Shown here: positions 7,937-19,892 of the stretch, one piece after another | Layout of the letters: each line of letters begins with the position of its first letter | Numbering within the stretch: the stretch's first letter is position 1 | Assembly (NCBI RefSeq): GCF_000482785.1 | Contig: NZ_AXWS01000007.1 | Span: 806,001 to 870,000 of the forward strand | Direction of reading: 5' to 3' | DNA length: 64,000 nt | From: Derxia gummosa DSM 723 | GTDB lineage: Bacteria > Pseudomonadota > Gammaproteobacteria > Burkholderiales > Burkholderiaceae_E | Notes under the pieces: generated by a model | Databases searched by the model: none | The model's input: only the letters and a program-made list of their open reading frames with translations | What the model was told of the DNA's origin: nothing | Translations under genes and position numbers: made by a program

Positions 7937-10462
7937 TCACCCCCGCGTCACCCGCCACACCCCGTAAGGCGCAAACCACGGGTCCAGCCGCATGTGCTGG
8001 ACCTTCCCCGTCCATGTCCACTTGTGCCCGGTCATCAGATCCTCGCCCGCGAGGCTGGCGTGGTCGGGCAGGTCGAACAGCCAAAGCGGTATTTCGAAGT
8101 CGGCTTCCTGGGCGTGGTGCGGGTCGAGGTTGATCGCCACCAGCACGAAGTTGCTCATGTCCTCGGTCGCCTTGGCGAAGTAGAGGATGTTGTCATTCCA
8201 GCAGTTGAGGAAGCGGGCGTTGGTGTGGGTGTGGAAGGCCGGGTTCTCGCGCCGCACGCGGTTGAGCGCGGTGATCTCCGCAATGATGTTGCCGGGCGCG
8301 TTCCAGTCGCGCGGGCGGATCTCGTACTTGTCGGAGTCGAGGTATTCCTCCTTGCCGGGCACGGCCGCCGCCTCGCACAGCTCGAAGCCGGCAAACATGC
8401 CCCACAGCCCCGACAGCGTGGCCGCGAGCGCCGCGCGTATCAGGAAGCCGGCGCGCCCCGAGTCGTGCAGGAACTTCGGATTGATGTCGGGCGTGTTGAC
8501 GAAGAAGTTGGGCCGGAACACGTCGCGCACAGGCGGCGTGGCCAGTTCGGTCAGGTACTGGATGAACTCCTGCTTGGTGTGCCGCCACGTGAAGTACGTG
8601 TAGCCCTGGGTGAAGCCCGCCTTGCCGAGCCGGTACATCGGCTTGGGCCGCGTGAAGGCTTCGCTCAGGAAGATCACGTCCGGATGCCGCCCGCGCACCT
8701 CGGCGATGAGCCAGCGCCAGAACGGGATCGGCTTGGTGTGCGGGTTGTCGACGCGAAAGATCTTCACGCCCTCCTTCACCCAGAACAGCACCACGTCGCG
8801 CAGCGCGATCCAGAGGTCGGGCATGGCGTCGGCGGCGTAGAAGTCGACGTTGACGATGTCCTCGTACTTCTTGGGCGGGTTCTCGGCGTGCTTGATCGTG
8901 CCGTCGGGCCGCCAGTCGAACCAGCCGGGGTGCTGCCTGAGCCAGGGGTGGTCGGGCGAGCACTGGATGGCGAAGTCGAGCGCGAGTTCGAGGCCGTGGT
9001 CGGCGGCGGCGTCGCGCAGATGGCGGAAGTCGTCGAGCGTGCCGAGTTCGGGGTGGATGGCGTCATGGCCGCCGTCCTCGCTGCCGATGGCGTAGGGGCT
9101 GCCGGGGTCGTCGGGCGCGGGCACGAGGCTGTTGTTGCGGCCCTTGCGATGGCTGAGGCCGATCGGGTGGATGGGCGGGAAGTACAGCACGTCGAAGCCC
9201 ATGTCGCGGATCGCGGGCAGGCGGGTGATGACGTCGGCGAACGTGCCGTGGCGCTCGGGGCTGGTGGTGATGCTGCGCGGGAACAGCTCGTACCAGCTCG
9301 CGAAGTGGGCGAGCGGGCGTTCGGCGTCGACGGCCACGGGCGGCTCGACGCGGGCGAGGAAGGCGCGGTCGAGCGTGTCGTGCACGACGGCGGCCAGCTC
9401 GGCGGAGAGCAGCAGGTCGAGCGCGGCGGGGTCGATGGCGAGCGGGGGTTTGGCGGCGAGGTCGGGATGGGCGGGGGCGTCGCCCCAGGCATGGGCGCCG
9501 CTGGCGAGTTCGGCGTCGCTCGGAGCGAGGTCGAGCGTGGACGCGGCGCCGAGCACGGGGCCGGAGACGGTGTCGTGGCGCGCGGCGGTGGCGATGAGGT
9601 CGTCGCTGGCGCGGGCGACGCGCTCGGCGAGGTCGGGGCCGACGGCGGTCATCGCCGCACCTGCGGTGCCGCTCGGGTCGTCGTCGGTGGCGGGCACGTC
9701 GCTCGGGGCGGCGGCACCTGGCTTGCCGGCCGCGCGACGCCTGGCGTCGGCGCCGGCGGCGCCGTCCGGGGCCGCGCCGGCCGCTTCGGCGAGGGCGACG
9801 GCGGTGGGGTCGGCATCGCAGACCGGCGCCGACGCCGTCGTGCCCGCCTCGACCATCCGCAGCGCGGCGGCACGCGCCGGCGCGGGATGCTCGCGCGCGC
9901 CGCGCCGCTTGCCGTGCGCGCGCGCGCCAGCCGAGGCGGGCGGGCCGACCAGGCGGTCGAGCGTGTCGAGCGCCGCGTCGATCACGTCGGCCTGGGCGCT
10001 GCTCGCGCCGGCGCGCGCGGCGTGCAGCAGCTGGCGCGCTTCCTCGACCTCGATGCCCACCGGCACGCCGGCGGCGCGCTTGCGGGCGAGATGGTCGGCG
10101 AGCGTGGCCCAGCGGTCCCACCACGCTTCGATCATGTATTCGTGCCGGCCGAGGCGTTCAAGCGGGAAGCTGCCGCGCCAGCGGTCGTTGACGTCGAGCG
10201 CGAGCGGCGCGGACTGCCAGTCGGCGCTGTCGGTGGCGCGCCAGAGGATGCGGGCGGCGAGCTTGTCATGGCCGTCGGCATAGATGTCGGCCTCGACCGT
10301 GACCGTGTCGCCCACGCAGCGCTTGATGGCCGCGCAGTCCGGCCCGGCATCGGGGTCGAGCGCCTCGATGATGATGCGCGGCTCGCGCGCCGCCGCGAGC
10401 GCTGCCTTCTTGCCGCGCGAGGCGGGCTGGAGGATGGGCTTGCCGAAGATGGGTTTGAGCAT
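7937..10462 (-). CDS. glgE: GlgE, alpha-1,4-glucan:maltose-1-phosphate maltosyltransferase
   Basis: 841 aa. GH13 subfamily 3 enzyme extending alpha-1,4-glucans from maltose-1-phosphate. The nucleophile is D572 in FRVDNPHTKP and the acid/base E601 in FLSEAF, the same 29-residue spacing as in characterised GlgE. The N-terminal domain begins PRIIIEALDPDAG. Between about residues 155 and 330 there is an Ala/Asp/Gly/Pro-rich low-complexity insert that makes the protein some 150 residues longer than usual; the fold resumes at FASWYELFPRS. The ATG at 10462 starts at the first recognisable family sequence, although the frame stays open further upstream. The partners TreS, Pep2 and GlgB are not adjacent. 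Confidence 0.93.
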   Translation of the reverse strand: MLKPIFGKPILQPASRGKKAALAAAREPRIIIEALDPDAGPDCAAIKRCVGDTVTVEADIYADGHDKLAARILWRATDSADWQSAPLALDVNDRWRGSFPLERLGRHEYMIEAWWDRWATLADHLARKRAAGVPVGIEVEEARQLLHAARAGASSAQADVIDAALDTLDRLVGPPASAGARAHGKRRGAREHPAPARAAALRMVEAGTTASAPVCDADPTAVALAEAAGAAPDGAAGADARRRAAGKPGAAAPSDVPATDDDPSGTAGAAMTAVGPDLAERVARASDDLIATAARHDTVSGPVLGAASTLDLAPSDAELASGAHAWGDAPAHPDLAAKPPLAIDPAALDLLLSAELAAVVHDTLDRAFLARVEPPVAVDAERPLAHFASWYELFPRSITTSPERHGTFADVITRLPAIRDMGFDVLYFPPIHPIGLSHRKGRNNSLVPAPDDPGSPYAIGSEDGGHDAIHPELGTLDDFRHLRDAAADHGLELALDFAIQCSPDHPWLRQHPGWFDWRPDGTIKHAENPPKKYEDIVNVDFYAADAMPDLWIALRDVVLFWVKEGVKIFRVDNPHTKPIPFWRWLIAEVRGRHPDVIFLSEAFTRPKPMYRLGKAGFTQGYTYFTWRHTKQEFIQYLTELATPPVRDVFRPNFFVNTPDINPKFLHDSGRAGFLIRAALAATLSGLWGMFAGFELCEAAAVPGKEEYLDSDKYEIRPRDWNAPGNIIAEITALNRVRRENPAFHTHTNARFLNCWNDNILYFAKATEDMSNFVLVAINLDPHHAQEADFEIPLWLFDLPDHASLAGEDLMTGHKWTWTGKVQHMRLDPWFAPYGVWRVTRG

Positions 10463-10797
10463 GGCGCCGCCTTTTGTCGCGCTAGCCCCGACTGTCCCGT
10501 GCGAACGTCGGACTGCGCCGACGCGCCGGCTCCGCAAAGCACGAAGCCCGGCGCGGGGCCGGGCTTCGGAAGGCTTGCTGCGGGATCGGGCGAAGGCGTG
10601 TCCGCTCTGGCTTGGGGCGGCTGCCGGTGCCTGACCGGCGCGCCGCCCTGCTGCACCGCAGTGTGCGAGCCGCGCGGCACGGCCGCCGGCCGCGATGCAA
10701 ATGGTTGCGGCTGCTTGCGGATTGCGATGCGCCGCCGGCCGCAGGGCCAGCGGGCCGGCCGGGCGGCTGCCTGAAGGCCGGACGCCGGCCGCCGCCG
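10463..10797. other. 335-bp intergenic gap with one strong hairpin
   Basis: This gap lies between the glgE start and the end of the ferritin-like gene, both on the minus strand. The only structure seen is a perfect 11-bp inverted repeat, CGAAGCCCGGC (10542-10552) with GCCGGGCTTCG (10558-10568), around a 5-nt loop. It may end transcription of the upstream ferritin-like gene, though no T-run follows. I see no open frame with family resemblance here. Confidence 0.5.
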
Positions 10798-11274
10798 TCA
10801 GATCACCGGCAGCGCCTCGCCCTTGCGATGCAGCTCCAGCCAGCGCGTCAGCTCGCGCACATGCTCCTCCTCCTCCACCGCGAATTCCTTCGCGAAGCGG
10901 CGCACCTCGGGATCGGTGGTGGCGACGGCGATCGACTGGTAGTAGGCCAGGCTCGACGCCTCGGCCTCCAGCGCGATCTCCAGTGCCTGGCCGCGACCGA
11001 GCTGCGGATCGGCGGCCCAGATCGCGGCCGTCTCGGGCGACTCGATGTCGGGCCACTGGTAGTCGTCATGCGCGAGATCGGGAATCTCGCGGTAGCCGGC
11101 GCGGCTGCGCGCGTCGGCCAGATGCATGCGCGAATAGTCGGCGAACTGGCGGAACAGCCTCGATACCTCGGTGTTGCCGGCGGTCTTCATCGCGTCGGCG
11201 AGCTGACCGAAGCGGTCGGCGGCGTCCTGCTCGATGCGCACGGCATGGGCCAGGAATTCTTCTACGGTCTGCAT
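10798..11274 (-). CDS. Ferritin-like / rubrerythrin-family protein
   Basis: 158 aa. Helices carry the carboxylate pattern of a di-iron four-helix bundle: VEEFLAHAVRIEQDAADRF near the N-terminus, EIALEAEASSLAYYQSIA in the middle and EFAVEEEEHVRELTRWLE at the C-terminus. Such proteins handle peroxide or iron; no rubredoxin domain is attached. The frame is open upstream, but the ATG at 11274 (MQTVEEFL) begins the conserved part. It follows the unknown gene pair 11412-13288 by 137 bp on the same strand and may belong with it. Confidence 0.75.
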   Translation of the reverse strand: MQTVEEFLAHAVRIEQDAADRFGQLADAMKTAGNTEVSRLFRQFADYSRMHLADARSRAGYREIPDLAHDDYQWPDIESPETAAIWAADPQLGRGQALEIALEAEASSLAYYQSIAVATTDPEVRRFAKEFAVEEEEHVRELTRWLELHRKGEALPVI

Positions 11275-11411
11275 GGTTCTCTCCACAGTGGCGGGGCGCC
11301 GGGAAGGCCACCCGCACCTGGAGTGTGGTCTCTTGCAAGCGTCTGCATAACCCGGAAAAGACCACTTGGCGCAAACCACGATGGCGCGCGGTGCCGAGCC
11401 GCGCGCCGGCC

Positions 11412-12419
11412 TCAGCCCTCGATCGAGACGTGCACCAGCGTCTGGTTGACGAGCTGGTAGGCGATCTCGCCGAAGGTGATCGGTCCCGTCAGCGGCCCGG
11501 TGCGCTGCCCCTCCAGCCCGCCGTACAGGTAGTTGAGGATGCAGTTGCAGCTGAAGGCGGGCGCCTCCAGGTCGCGCGGCAGCACGGCGCGGAAGGCGCT
11601 CATCCAGTCCTGCACCGGCGAGGCGACGCGGTATTCCACGCCCTCGAACACCGGCGCGTAGAACTCGACCGTGCCGCGCGCCTGGTCGATGCGCTTGATG
11701 CTCACGTTGATGCGCGCGCCGCAGTAGTCGGCCACCAGCGGCAGCCGCGTGTCGATGCGATGCCGCGACAGCCAGCCGGCGAAGCTCACGGGCAGCCCGT
11801 CCACCTCGCAGCCCTCGACGATGAAACCCGATTTCGGGAAGCGGATGCCCTCGCCCGGGCCGGGTTCGAACACGTTGATCGTGTCGATGCGCGCATGGCG
11901 GTCGGGCGGCAGCGCGATGTGCATGACCATCGCCGACTCGGCGTCGAAGGTGAGGGAGCGGCCGTCCACCACCAGCGGCACGCGCTGGCCGAGGTCGTCG
12001 AGATGCACGCCCGCGATCCAGCCGGCGAGCGGCTTGGTGTACATGTCGGCGTAGTCGGGCGCGTCATGCGCGAAGGCCGAATGCAGCGCCGTGAAGGCCG
12101 GCAGGATGAGGATGGACCAGCCGTTGTCCGGCGCGTCCTCGCAGATGCGGGCGATGTTGCGCAGGTCGTAGCGGCGGATCTCGGGCGCGCCGCGATAGCC
12201 GCGGATCTCGGTCAGGAAGACCTTGTCGCGCGCGGCCTCGCCGCCGTCCGGCCCCATGAAGTAGGGAATGCTGCCGCCGATCCAGTTGCCGGCGGGCAGG
12301 CGGCGCAGCGCGGTCTCGTCGGCGGCGACGGCGTGGAAGCGGCCGGTACGCAGCCGCTCGGCGGCCTCCTCCACGCTGACGAGCACGCCGCCGCCGCGCG
12401 CGAGCATGGCGGGGATCAT
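11412..12419 (-). CDS. Conserved protein of unknown function
   Basis: 335 aa, not recognised. The protein is soluble, without signal peptide or membrane segments. It has a regular alpha/beta composition and a cysteine pair near the C-terminus (FSCNCILNYLYGG). Repeated turns such as WIGGSIPYFMGPDGG and ILPAFTALHSAFAHDAP suggest a folded enzyme-like or sensory domain. The ATG at 12419 overlaps the stop of the upstream gene (ATGA), so the two proteins are made together and probably act together. Confidence 0.7.
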   Translation of the reverse strand: MIPAMLARGGGVLVSVEEAAERLRTGRFHAVAADETALRRLPAGNWIGGSIPYFMGPDGGEAARDKVFLTEIRGYRGAPEIRRYDLRNIARICEDAPDNGWSILILPAFTALHSAFAHDAPDYADMYTKPLAGWIAGVHLDDLGQRVPLVVDGRSLTFDAESAMVMHIALPPDRHARIDTINVFEPGPGEGIRFPKSGFIVEGCEVDGLPVSFAGWLSRHRIDTRLPLVADYCGARINVSIKRIDQARGTVEFYAPVFEGVEYRVASPVQDWMSAFRAVLPRDLEAPAFSCNCILNYLYGGLEGQRTGPLTGPITFGEIAYQLVNQTLVHVSIEG

Positions 12420-13288
12420 GCCTGCCTCCGCGCGGCGCGCATGAGTTGCAGGGTCTCGGGGCCGAGCTGGCGCAGGTTGCGGCCGAAGTAGGTGTGCAGC
12501 TCGCCGGCGCGGCGCTCGCGCTCGGCCAGCGGCAGTTCGTCCACTCCGGCGCGCAGCTTGTTGAGCAGCAGCTTGAGGCCGAGCTGCTGGATCTCGATGT
12601 CGATCACGCCACCCACGAGCGCGCCCCAGACCGGCGAGCCGGCGTCGGGCACCGCCGGCGTGGCGTCGGCCGCAGCGATGGGGGCGGCCACGGAAGCGGA
12701 TGCGGCGACGGGCGCGACCTCCGCCACGGATGCCGCGCCCGCCTGGGCCGCGACCGACGCCGCGCGCGGCGCCGAGCCCTGCGGGGCACGCACCGCGTCG
12801 GCGGCCGACTGCACCGACAGCCGTGCCGCCTCGCCGAGGGCGGCGGCCGGCGCCGGCTGCGCGGCGCGGGCGGCGGGTGCGTTGCCGGTCAGGTCGAGCA
12901 GGCGCAGCGTGAGCTTGACCTCGTCGGACGGCAGTTCGAGCAGCCGGGCAATGCCGTCGGCATCGAGTCCGACGCGGCGCGCCGTGCCGACCCGCGCGGC
13001 CAGCGCGCGGGTGAAGGGCTGGCCGGTTTCGCCGCACCAGGGCAGGTCGGGTGCGGCGGTGTCGGGCGGCAGCGCGATCGTCAGCTCGACACGCCAGCCG
13101 AGCATGTCGAGATGGCGCCAGCGCAGCTCGCGCACGGTGCGCACTTCACGGGTCTTGAACAGGCCGCGCTCGAGTTCGGGCGCGATGCGCACGCTTGCGA
13201 GGCGCTGTTCGGGTTCAAGCCGGCAGTCGGCGACACGCCAGGGGGCGGTCACATCGAGCAGCCTTTGCAGCATTGCGGAATCCAGCAT
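12416..13288 (-). CDS. Conserved protein of unknown function with Ala-rich linker
   Basis: 290 aa, not recognised. Residues 1-130 look like a folded domain (LQRLLDVTAPWRVADCRLEP at the start). They are followed by about 80 residues of low-complexity Ala/Val/Pro sequence and a C-terminal helical segment, GALVGGVIDIEIQQLGLKLL, leading to a basic tail. The two-domain-plus-linker design suggests a scaffold or anchoring protein. It is coupled by ATGA overlap to the gene at 11412. A GAAGGGAG-type ribosome site sits just before the ATG. Confidence 0.68.
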   Translation of the reverse strand: MLDSAMLQRLLDVTAPWRVADCRLEPEQRLASVRIAPELERGLFKTREVRTVRELRWRHLDMLGWRVELTIALPPDTAAPDLPWCGETGQPFTRALAARVGTARRVGLDADGIARLLELPSDEVKLTLRLLDLTGNAPAARAAQPAPAAALGEAARLSVQSAADAVRAPQGSAPRAASVAAQAGAASVAEVAPVAASASVAAPIAAADATPAVPDAGSPVWGALVGGVIDIEIQQLGLKLLLNKLRAGVDELPLAERERRAGELHTYFGRNLRQLGPETLQLMRAARRQA

Positions 13289-13562
13289 GGGAGTCTCCCT
13301 TCGGTTGCCTCTGAACGGGCGATCGGGCATGCCGTCCCGGTCGGGCTTGTGACCGTGCTGCCGGGCGGTGTCTTGTTCGTTTTTTGTGGGGCGCGATGCT
13401 GCCACGCGCCGCCTCGGGGCAGAAGCGCGAGCAAGCACGCGCGCATGACACTCGCTCGGTCCGTGACGCATTCCTCGCCTGTGCACGGGATAACGGACGA
13501 CCGGTGACCGGGCTGTCGCGCAATTTTTCCTTGTGGAACGGCGCAGGCTGTCGGGCGCGCCG

Positions 13563-14138
13563 TCAGCGCGGCGGGCCGCCCGGCGGCAGGGCGTCGAAGA
13601 ACTCGAACTCGGCGTTGCCGATCATCGGCGCGTCGTAGAAGGCCTCGGGCGGCAGCTCGCGCAGCAGCAGATGAACGGCGCGCGCGACGAAGCCGTGCGC
13701 CACGAGCAGCACCGTCTCGCCCGCATGCTCGGCCGCGAGCGCGTCGAGCGCGGCGCGCACCCGCTCGACCGCCGCGCGCATCGTCTCGCCGCCGGGCGGG
13801 CCGTCGTCCCAGTGGCGCGCGATGCGGCGCGCCCACAGCTCGGGATAGCGCGCCTCGATCTCCTCGCGGCACAGGCCCTCGAACACGCCGTAGGCGCGCT
13901 CGCGGAAGCCCTCCATCAACAGCACCGGCAGCCCGTGGCGCGCGGCGACGATGGCGGCGGTCTGGTGCGCGCGCCGCAGCGGCGAGGCGACGATGCGCGT
14001 CAGCCCCGGCGGCAGCCGCAGCGCGAGCGCCTCGGCCTGGGCGATGCCCTCGGCATTGAGCGGCGGGTCGCTCGTGCCCTGGAAGCGCTGCTGCGCATTG
14101 AGATCGGTCTGCCCGTGTCGGGCCATGTAGAGCCGCAT
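13563..14138 (-). CDS. Histidine phosphatase family protein (phosphoglycerate mutase-like)
   Basis: 191 aa. The catalytic RHG motif is in YMARHGQTDLNAQQRFQG at residues 5-22. The second part of the active site is seen in VASPLRRAHQTA, RERAYGVFEG and, near the C-terminus, VLLVAHGFVAR with the second catalytic histidine. The length is that of CobC/GpmB-type phosphatases. Substrate cannot be assigned; there are no cobalamin genes nearby, which argues against CobC. It faces the DUF1275 gene divergently. Confidence 0.87.
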   Translation of the reverse strand: MRLYMARHGQTDLNAQQRFQGTSDPPLNAEGIAQAEALALRLPPGLTRIVASPLRRAHQTAAIVAARHGLPVLLMEGFRERAYGVFEGLCREEIEARYPELWARRIARHWDDGPPGGETMRAAVERVRAALDALAAEHAGETVLLVAHGFVARAVHLLLRELPPEAFYDAPMIGNAEFEFFDALPPGGPPR

Positions 14139-14311
14139 CGGCTGTTTCCCCCGGTGGCCGCTGGCCGTTGCTGGAGCGCGCGACGGTCGGGTCGCGCGGG
14201 GTCGCATTCTGGCGCGCGCATGGCACGGCGCGACAATGCGGGCTGACCGCCATGCCGCCAGCGGCCGTCCCGCCACGGCCGGCAGCCGCCACGTTCTTCG
14301 CCACCCGCCCC

Positions 14312-15055
14312 ATGCCCATCGCCTATCTCAGCGCCCTCACCGCGCCCGAACGCTCGGCGCGCGCCAACCAGCATCTCGGCATCACGCTCGCGTTCACGGC
14401 CGGCGCGCTCAACGCGGGCGGCTTCCTGACGATCGGGCAGTACACCTCGCACATGACCGGCATGGTCTCGGCGGCGGCCGACAACCTCGCGCTCGGCCAG
14501 ATCGGGCTGGTGCTGGCGGCGCTGTTGTCGATCGCGGCCTTCGTGGGCGGCGCGGCGACGACGGCGCTGCTCGTCAACTGGGGCCGGCGCGGCGCGCGGC
14601 GGCATGTGTATCTGCCGCCGCTGCTGACCGAGGCGGTGCTGCTGCTCGTGTTCGGCGCCGTGGGCGCGCGCCTGAGCCCGCACGAGATCGTGAGCGTGTC
14701 GCTCGGCGCGATCCTGCTGTGCTTCGTGATGGGCCTGCAGAACGCGCTCATCACCAAGATCTCCAACGCCGAGATCCGCACCACCCACGTCACCGGCCTC
14801 GTGACCGACATCGGCATCGAGCTGGGCAAGCTGCTGTACTGGAACCGCGACGGCGGCGCGCCCGACCGGCCGGCCGTGCAGGCCAACCGGCGCCGGCTGC
14901 GGCTGCACGGGCTGCTCGTGGGCGCCTTCTTCGTCGGCGGGGTGACGGGCGCGCTCGCGTTCAAGCATGTGGGCTTCGGCGCGGTGATCCCGCTCGCGCT
15001 CACGCTGGTGCTGATGTCGATGGCGCCGGCGCTCGCGGCGCCGAGGCGGGTGTGA
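14312..15055 (+). CDS. DUF1275 (YoaK-like) integral membrane protein
   Basis: 247 aa. The family signature appears near the N-terminus: ITLAFTAGALNAGGFLTIGQ followed by YTSHMTGMVS, then CFVMGLQNALITKISNAEIR and TTHVTGLVTDIGIELG. Six hydrophobic segments are evident, so it is an inner-membrane protein. The function of the family is not established. The ATG at 14312 is the first start after a non-conserved proline-rich upstream frame. Its 3' end is convergent with riboflavin synthase. Confidence 0.87.
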   Translation: MPIAYLSALTAPERSARANQHLGITLAFTAGALNAGGFLTIGQYTSHMTGMVSAAADNLALGQIGLVLAALLSIAAFVGGAATTALLVNWGRRGARRHVYLPPLLTEAVLLLVFGAVGARLSPHEIVSVSLGAILLCFVMGLQNALITKISNAEIRTTHVTGLVTDIGIELGKLLYWNRDGGAPDRPAVQANRRRLRLHGLLVGAFFVGGVTGALAFKHVGFGAVIPLALTLVLMSMAPALAAPRRV

Positions 15056-15135
15056 GGCGGGACTGACGGGGCTGACGGTCGCGGCGCCGAGCCGGCCCGC
15101 CGCGCGCATCGCGGCGCCGGCCCGGCCCGCGCGCC

Positions 15136-15858
15136 TCAACCCTTGTTGAAGTCGATCACCGGCGTGGCGATCGGCGCCGTGAGATCGCCCACCGCGATGC
15201 CGCGCTCGCGCGCGAACGCTTCCAGCGCCGGCAGCAGGGGCCCAAGGCGACGCTCGATCTCGCTGGCGATCGTGTCCACCACCACCTGGGTGCCGCGCTC
15301 GATCTCGATGTTGATGCGGTCGCCGACCTTCTTGCTGCCGAAGGTCGTCATGCGCAGCGTCTCGGGGATGAGCCAGACCTCGAACCAGCCTTCCTCGCGG
15401 TTGACCTCGGCGATGGTCAGGCTCGCGCCGTTCACCGCGACGTAGCCCTTCGGGAAGATGTACTTGAGCCCGGCCGGTGGCACGGCAAAGCGCAGCACGT
15501 AGTTGTTCTCGGGCTGGCGGATCGCCGCGAGCGTGGCGGTGAAATCGACATGGCCCGAGATGGGATGGCCGCCGATCTCGGCGCCATCCTTCGCCGCGCG
15601 CTCGACGTTGATGCCGTCGCCGACGCCGAAGCCGCCGAGCGTGGTGATCGCGAGGCTCTGCTGCATCACGTCGAACTCGGCGGAATTGGGGCCGGTCAGG
15701 CGCGTGACGGTGAGGCAGACGCCGTCATGGGCGACGCTCGCGCCAATGGCGAGCCCCTCGGTGAAGCCTTCGGGAAACTCGATGCCGAAGGTGCGCAGGC
15801 CCGCGCGGTCGGTGATGGCCGCGACCTTCGCGACCGCCTGGACGATGCCGGTGAACAT
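15136..15858 (-). CDS. ribE: Riboflavin synthase alpha chain
   Basis: 240 aa, slightly longer than the usual 200-220. It is built of two homologous lumazine-binding barrels. The first starts MFTGIVQAVAKV and contains SVAHDGVCLTVT and GGHPISGHVD; the second contains AVNGASLTIAEV and a poor match to the GH motif, as usual for the C-terminal barrel. The enzyme dismutates two 6,7-dimethyl-8-ribityllumazine molecules to riboflavin. No FMN riboswitch is visible in the 219-bp upstream gap, and no other rib gene is nearby. Some naming schemes call it ribC. Confidence 0.93.
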   Translation of the reverse strand: MFTGIVQAVAKVAAITDRAGLRTFGIEFPEGFTEGLAIGASVAHDGVCLTVTRLTGPNSAEFDVMQQSLAITTLGGFGVGDGINVERAAKDGAEIGGHPISGHVDFTATLAAIRQPENNYVLRFAVPPAGLKYIFPKGYVAVNGASLTIAEVNREEGWFEVWLIPETLRMTTFGSKKVGDRINIEIERGTQVVVDTIASEIERRLGPLLPALEAFARERGIAVGDLTAPIATPVIDFNKG

Positions 15859-16077
15859 GGTGCTGGCTCCTGAAAGAAGCCGCGATTGTCCACGAGCGCG
15901 GCGCGCGGCGGCTTGCGCGGGCGCGGGTCGGCGCGCCGATGCTCGATGCCCGCGCCTGCCGGCCGCTTCTGCCGGCCGGCGCGCGGCGCGGGCGCCCCGC
16001 GCATGCCTCGCGTGCGCCGCGCGCCTGCCGCGCGTGCGACCATCCCCGCCGCCCGCCGCTCTCGCCCCCAGCCCGCC

Positions 16078-16704
16078 ATGACCGCGACCGCCCCGCCCGG
16101 CAGCGCCGCCGCCCTCCTTGCCGATCCCGCCCTGCTCGCCGACCTGCGCCGGCAGATGCAGCGCTTCGCCCGCCTGCAACTCGGCGACGACGCCAGCGCC
16201 GACGACGCGGTGCAGGAAGCCCTCATCGGCGCGCTCGCGGGCGCCGAACGCTTCACCGGCCGCGCGGCCGCGCGCACCTGGGTCTTCGCCATTCTCAAGA
16301 ACAAGATCGCCGACCAGCTGCGCGCGCGCCGCCGCACCGTGTGCGCGAGCGACCTCGCGCCGGCCGGCATCGACGGCGACGAGGCCGACGTCGATCTCGA
16401 CGAGCTGCTGTTCGTCAACGACGGCCACTGGGCGCCCGCCACCGCGCCGCGCCCCTGGGCCGACCCCGAGGCCGCGCTGTCCGACCGCCAGTTCCTCGCG
16501 GTGATGGATGCCTGCCTCGACGGCCTGCCGCCGCGCCTCGGCCGCGTGTTCCTGATGCGCGAGGTGGTCGGGCTCGACACCGACGAGGTCTGCACCGAAC
16601 TCGGCATCGCCGCCAACAATCTCTTCGTGATGCTGCATCGCGCCCGGCTGCGGCTGCGCGAATGCCTCGACCAGCGCTGGTTCGCGGAGCGCCGCCCATG
16701 CTGA
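16078..16704 (+). CDS. ECF-type RNA polymerase sigma factor
   Basis: 208 aa. Region 2 spans roughly residues 20-95 (DDASADDAVQEALIGALA, then TWVFAILKNKIADQLR), and region 4 is at 140-200 (LDGLPPRLGRVFLMREVVGL and ELGIAANNLFVMLHRAR). Between them is an acidic linker. It is followed with a 7-nt overlap by a small zinc-finger anti-sigma gene and then by the bufferin operon, an arrangement known for metal- and oxidative-stress ECF factors. The likely target is the promoter before the bufferin gene. Confidence 0.9.
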   Translation: MTATAPPGSAAALLADPALLADLRRQMQRFARLQLGDDASADDAVQEALIGALAGAERFTGRAAARTWVFAILKNKIADQLRARRRTVCASDLAPAGIDGDEADVDLDELLFVNDGHWAPATAPRPWADPEAALSDRQFLAVMDACLDGLPPRLGRVFLMREVVGLDTDEVCTELGIAANNLFVMLHRARLRLRECLDQRWFAERRPC

Positions 16705-16901
16705 ACTGCCGCGAGGCCGCGCGCCTCATGTCCGACGCCCAGGACCGCAAGCTCAACGTGGCCGAGAACCTCGGCCTGCGCCTGCATCTCGCCATCTGCG
16801 ACAACTGCCGCCGCTACCGCGAGCAGCTCGCCGTCATGCGTCGCCTGCTGCGCCGCTACCGCGACAGCGGCGACGAACCCGGCGACCGTACCGGCGAATG
16901 A
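16698..16901 (+). CDS. Zinc-finger anti-sigma factor (small, HC2 type)
   Basis: 67 aa, starting at ATG 16698 inside the end of the sigma gene, with stop at 16899. It begins MLNCREAARLMSDAQDR and carries LRLHLAICDNCRRYREQL, the His-x3-Cys-x2-Cys zinc-binding motif of ZAS-domain anti-sigma factors. There is no transmembrane segment, so it is a soluble sensor like other short cytoplasmic ZAS proteins. Overlap with the sigma gene supports stoichiometric production. The signal sensed is inferred to be metal or redox stress from the downstream operon. Confidence 0.85.
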   Translation: MLNCREAARLMSDAQDRKLNVAENLGLRLHLAICDNCRRYREQLAVMRRLLRRYRDSGDEPGDRTGE

Positions 16902-17036
16902 CGCCGCGCGGCAGCGAAGCGCGCGCCATCGCCATCGCCATCGCCTCGCTCTCGCCACGTCTCGTCCGACACCACCCCCGCCCCCCTTGTCGCCGGACAT
17001 CGCCGACAAACGGCTGAGAAATCTTCATCGGCGGCT

Positions 17037-19816
<2,780 letters not shown>

Positions 19817-19892
19817 GCACGATCGCCGCGCGGCCCCCGCTGGTCGCGCGGCTTGCACATCCAGGCGCGCAGGCACTCGAGTCGCCCTCCAG

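Noticed and set aside
13563-14138. cobC (alpha-ribazole phosphatase)
   Set aside because: The fold fits but no cobalamin gene is nearby and family-specific residues could not be verified, so only the general histidine phosphatase name is given.
15859-16077. FMN riboswitch before riboflavin synthase
   Set aside because: The conserved RFN-element strings are absent from the gap on the minus strand.
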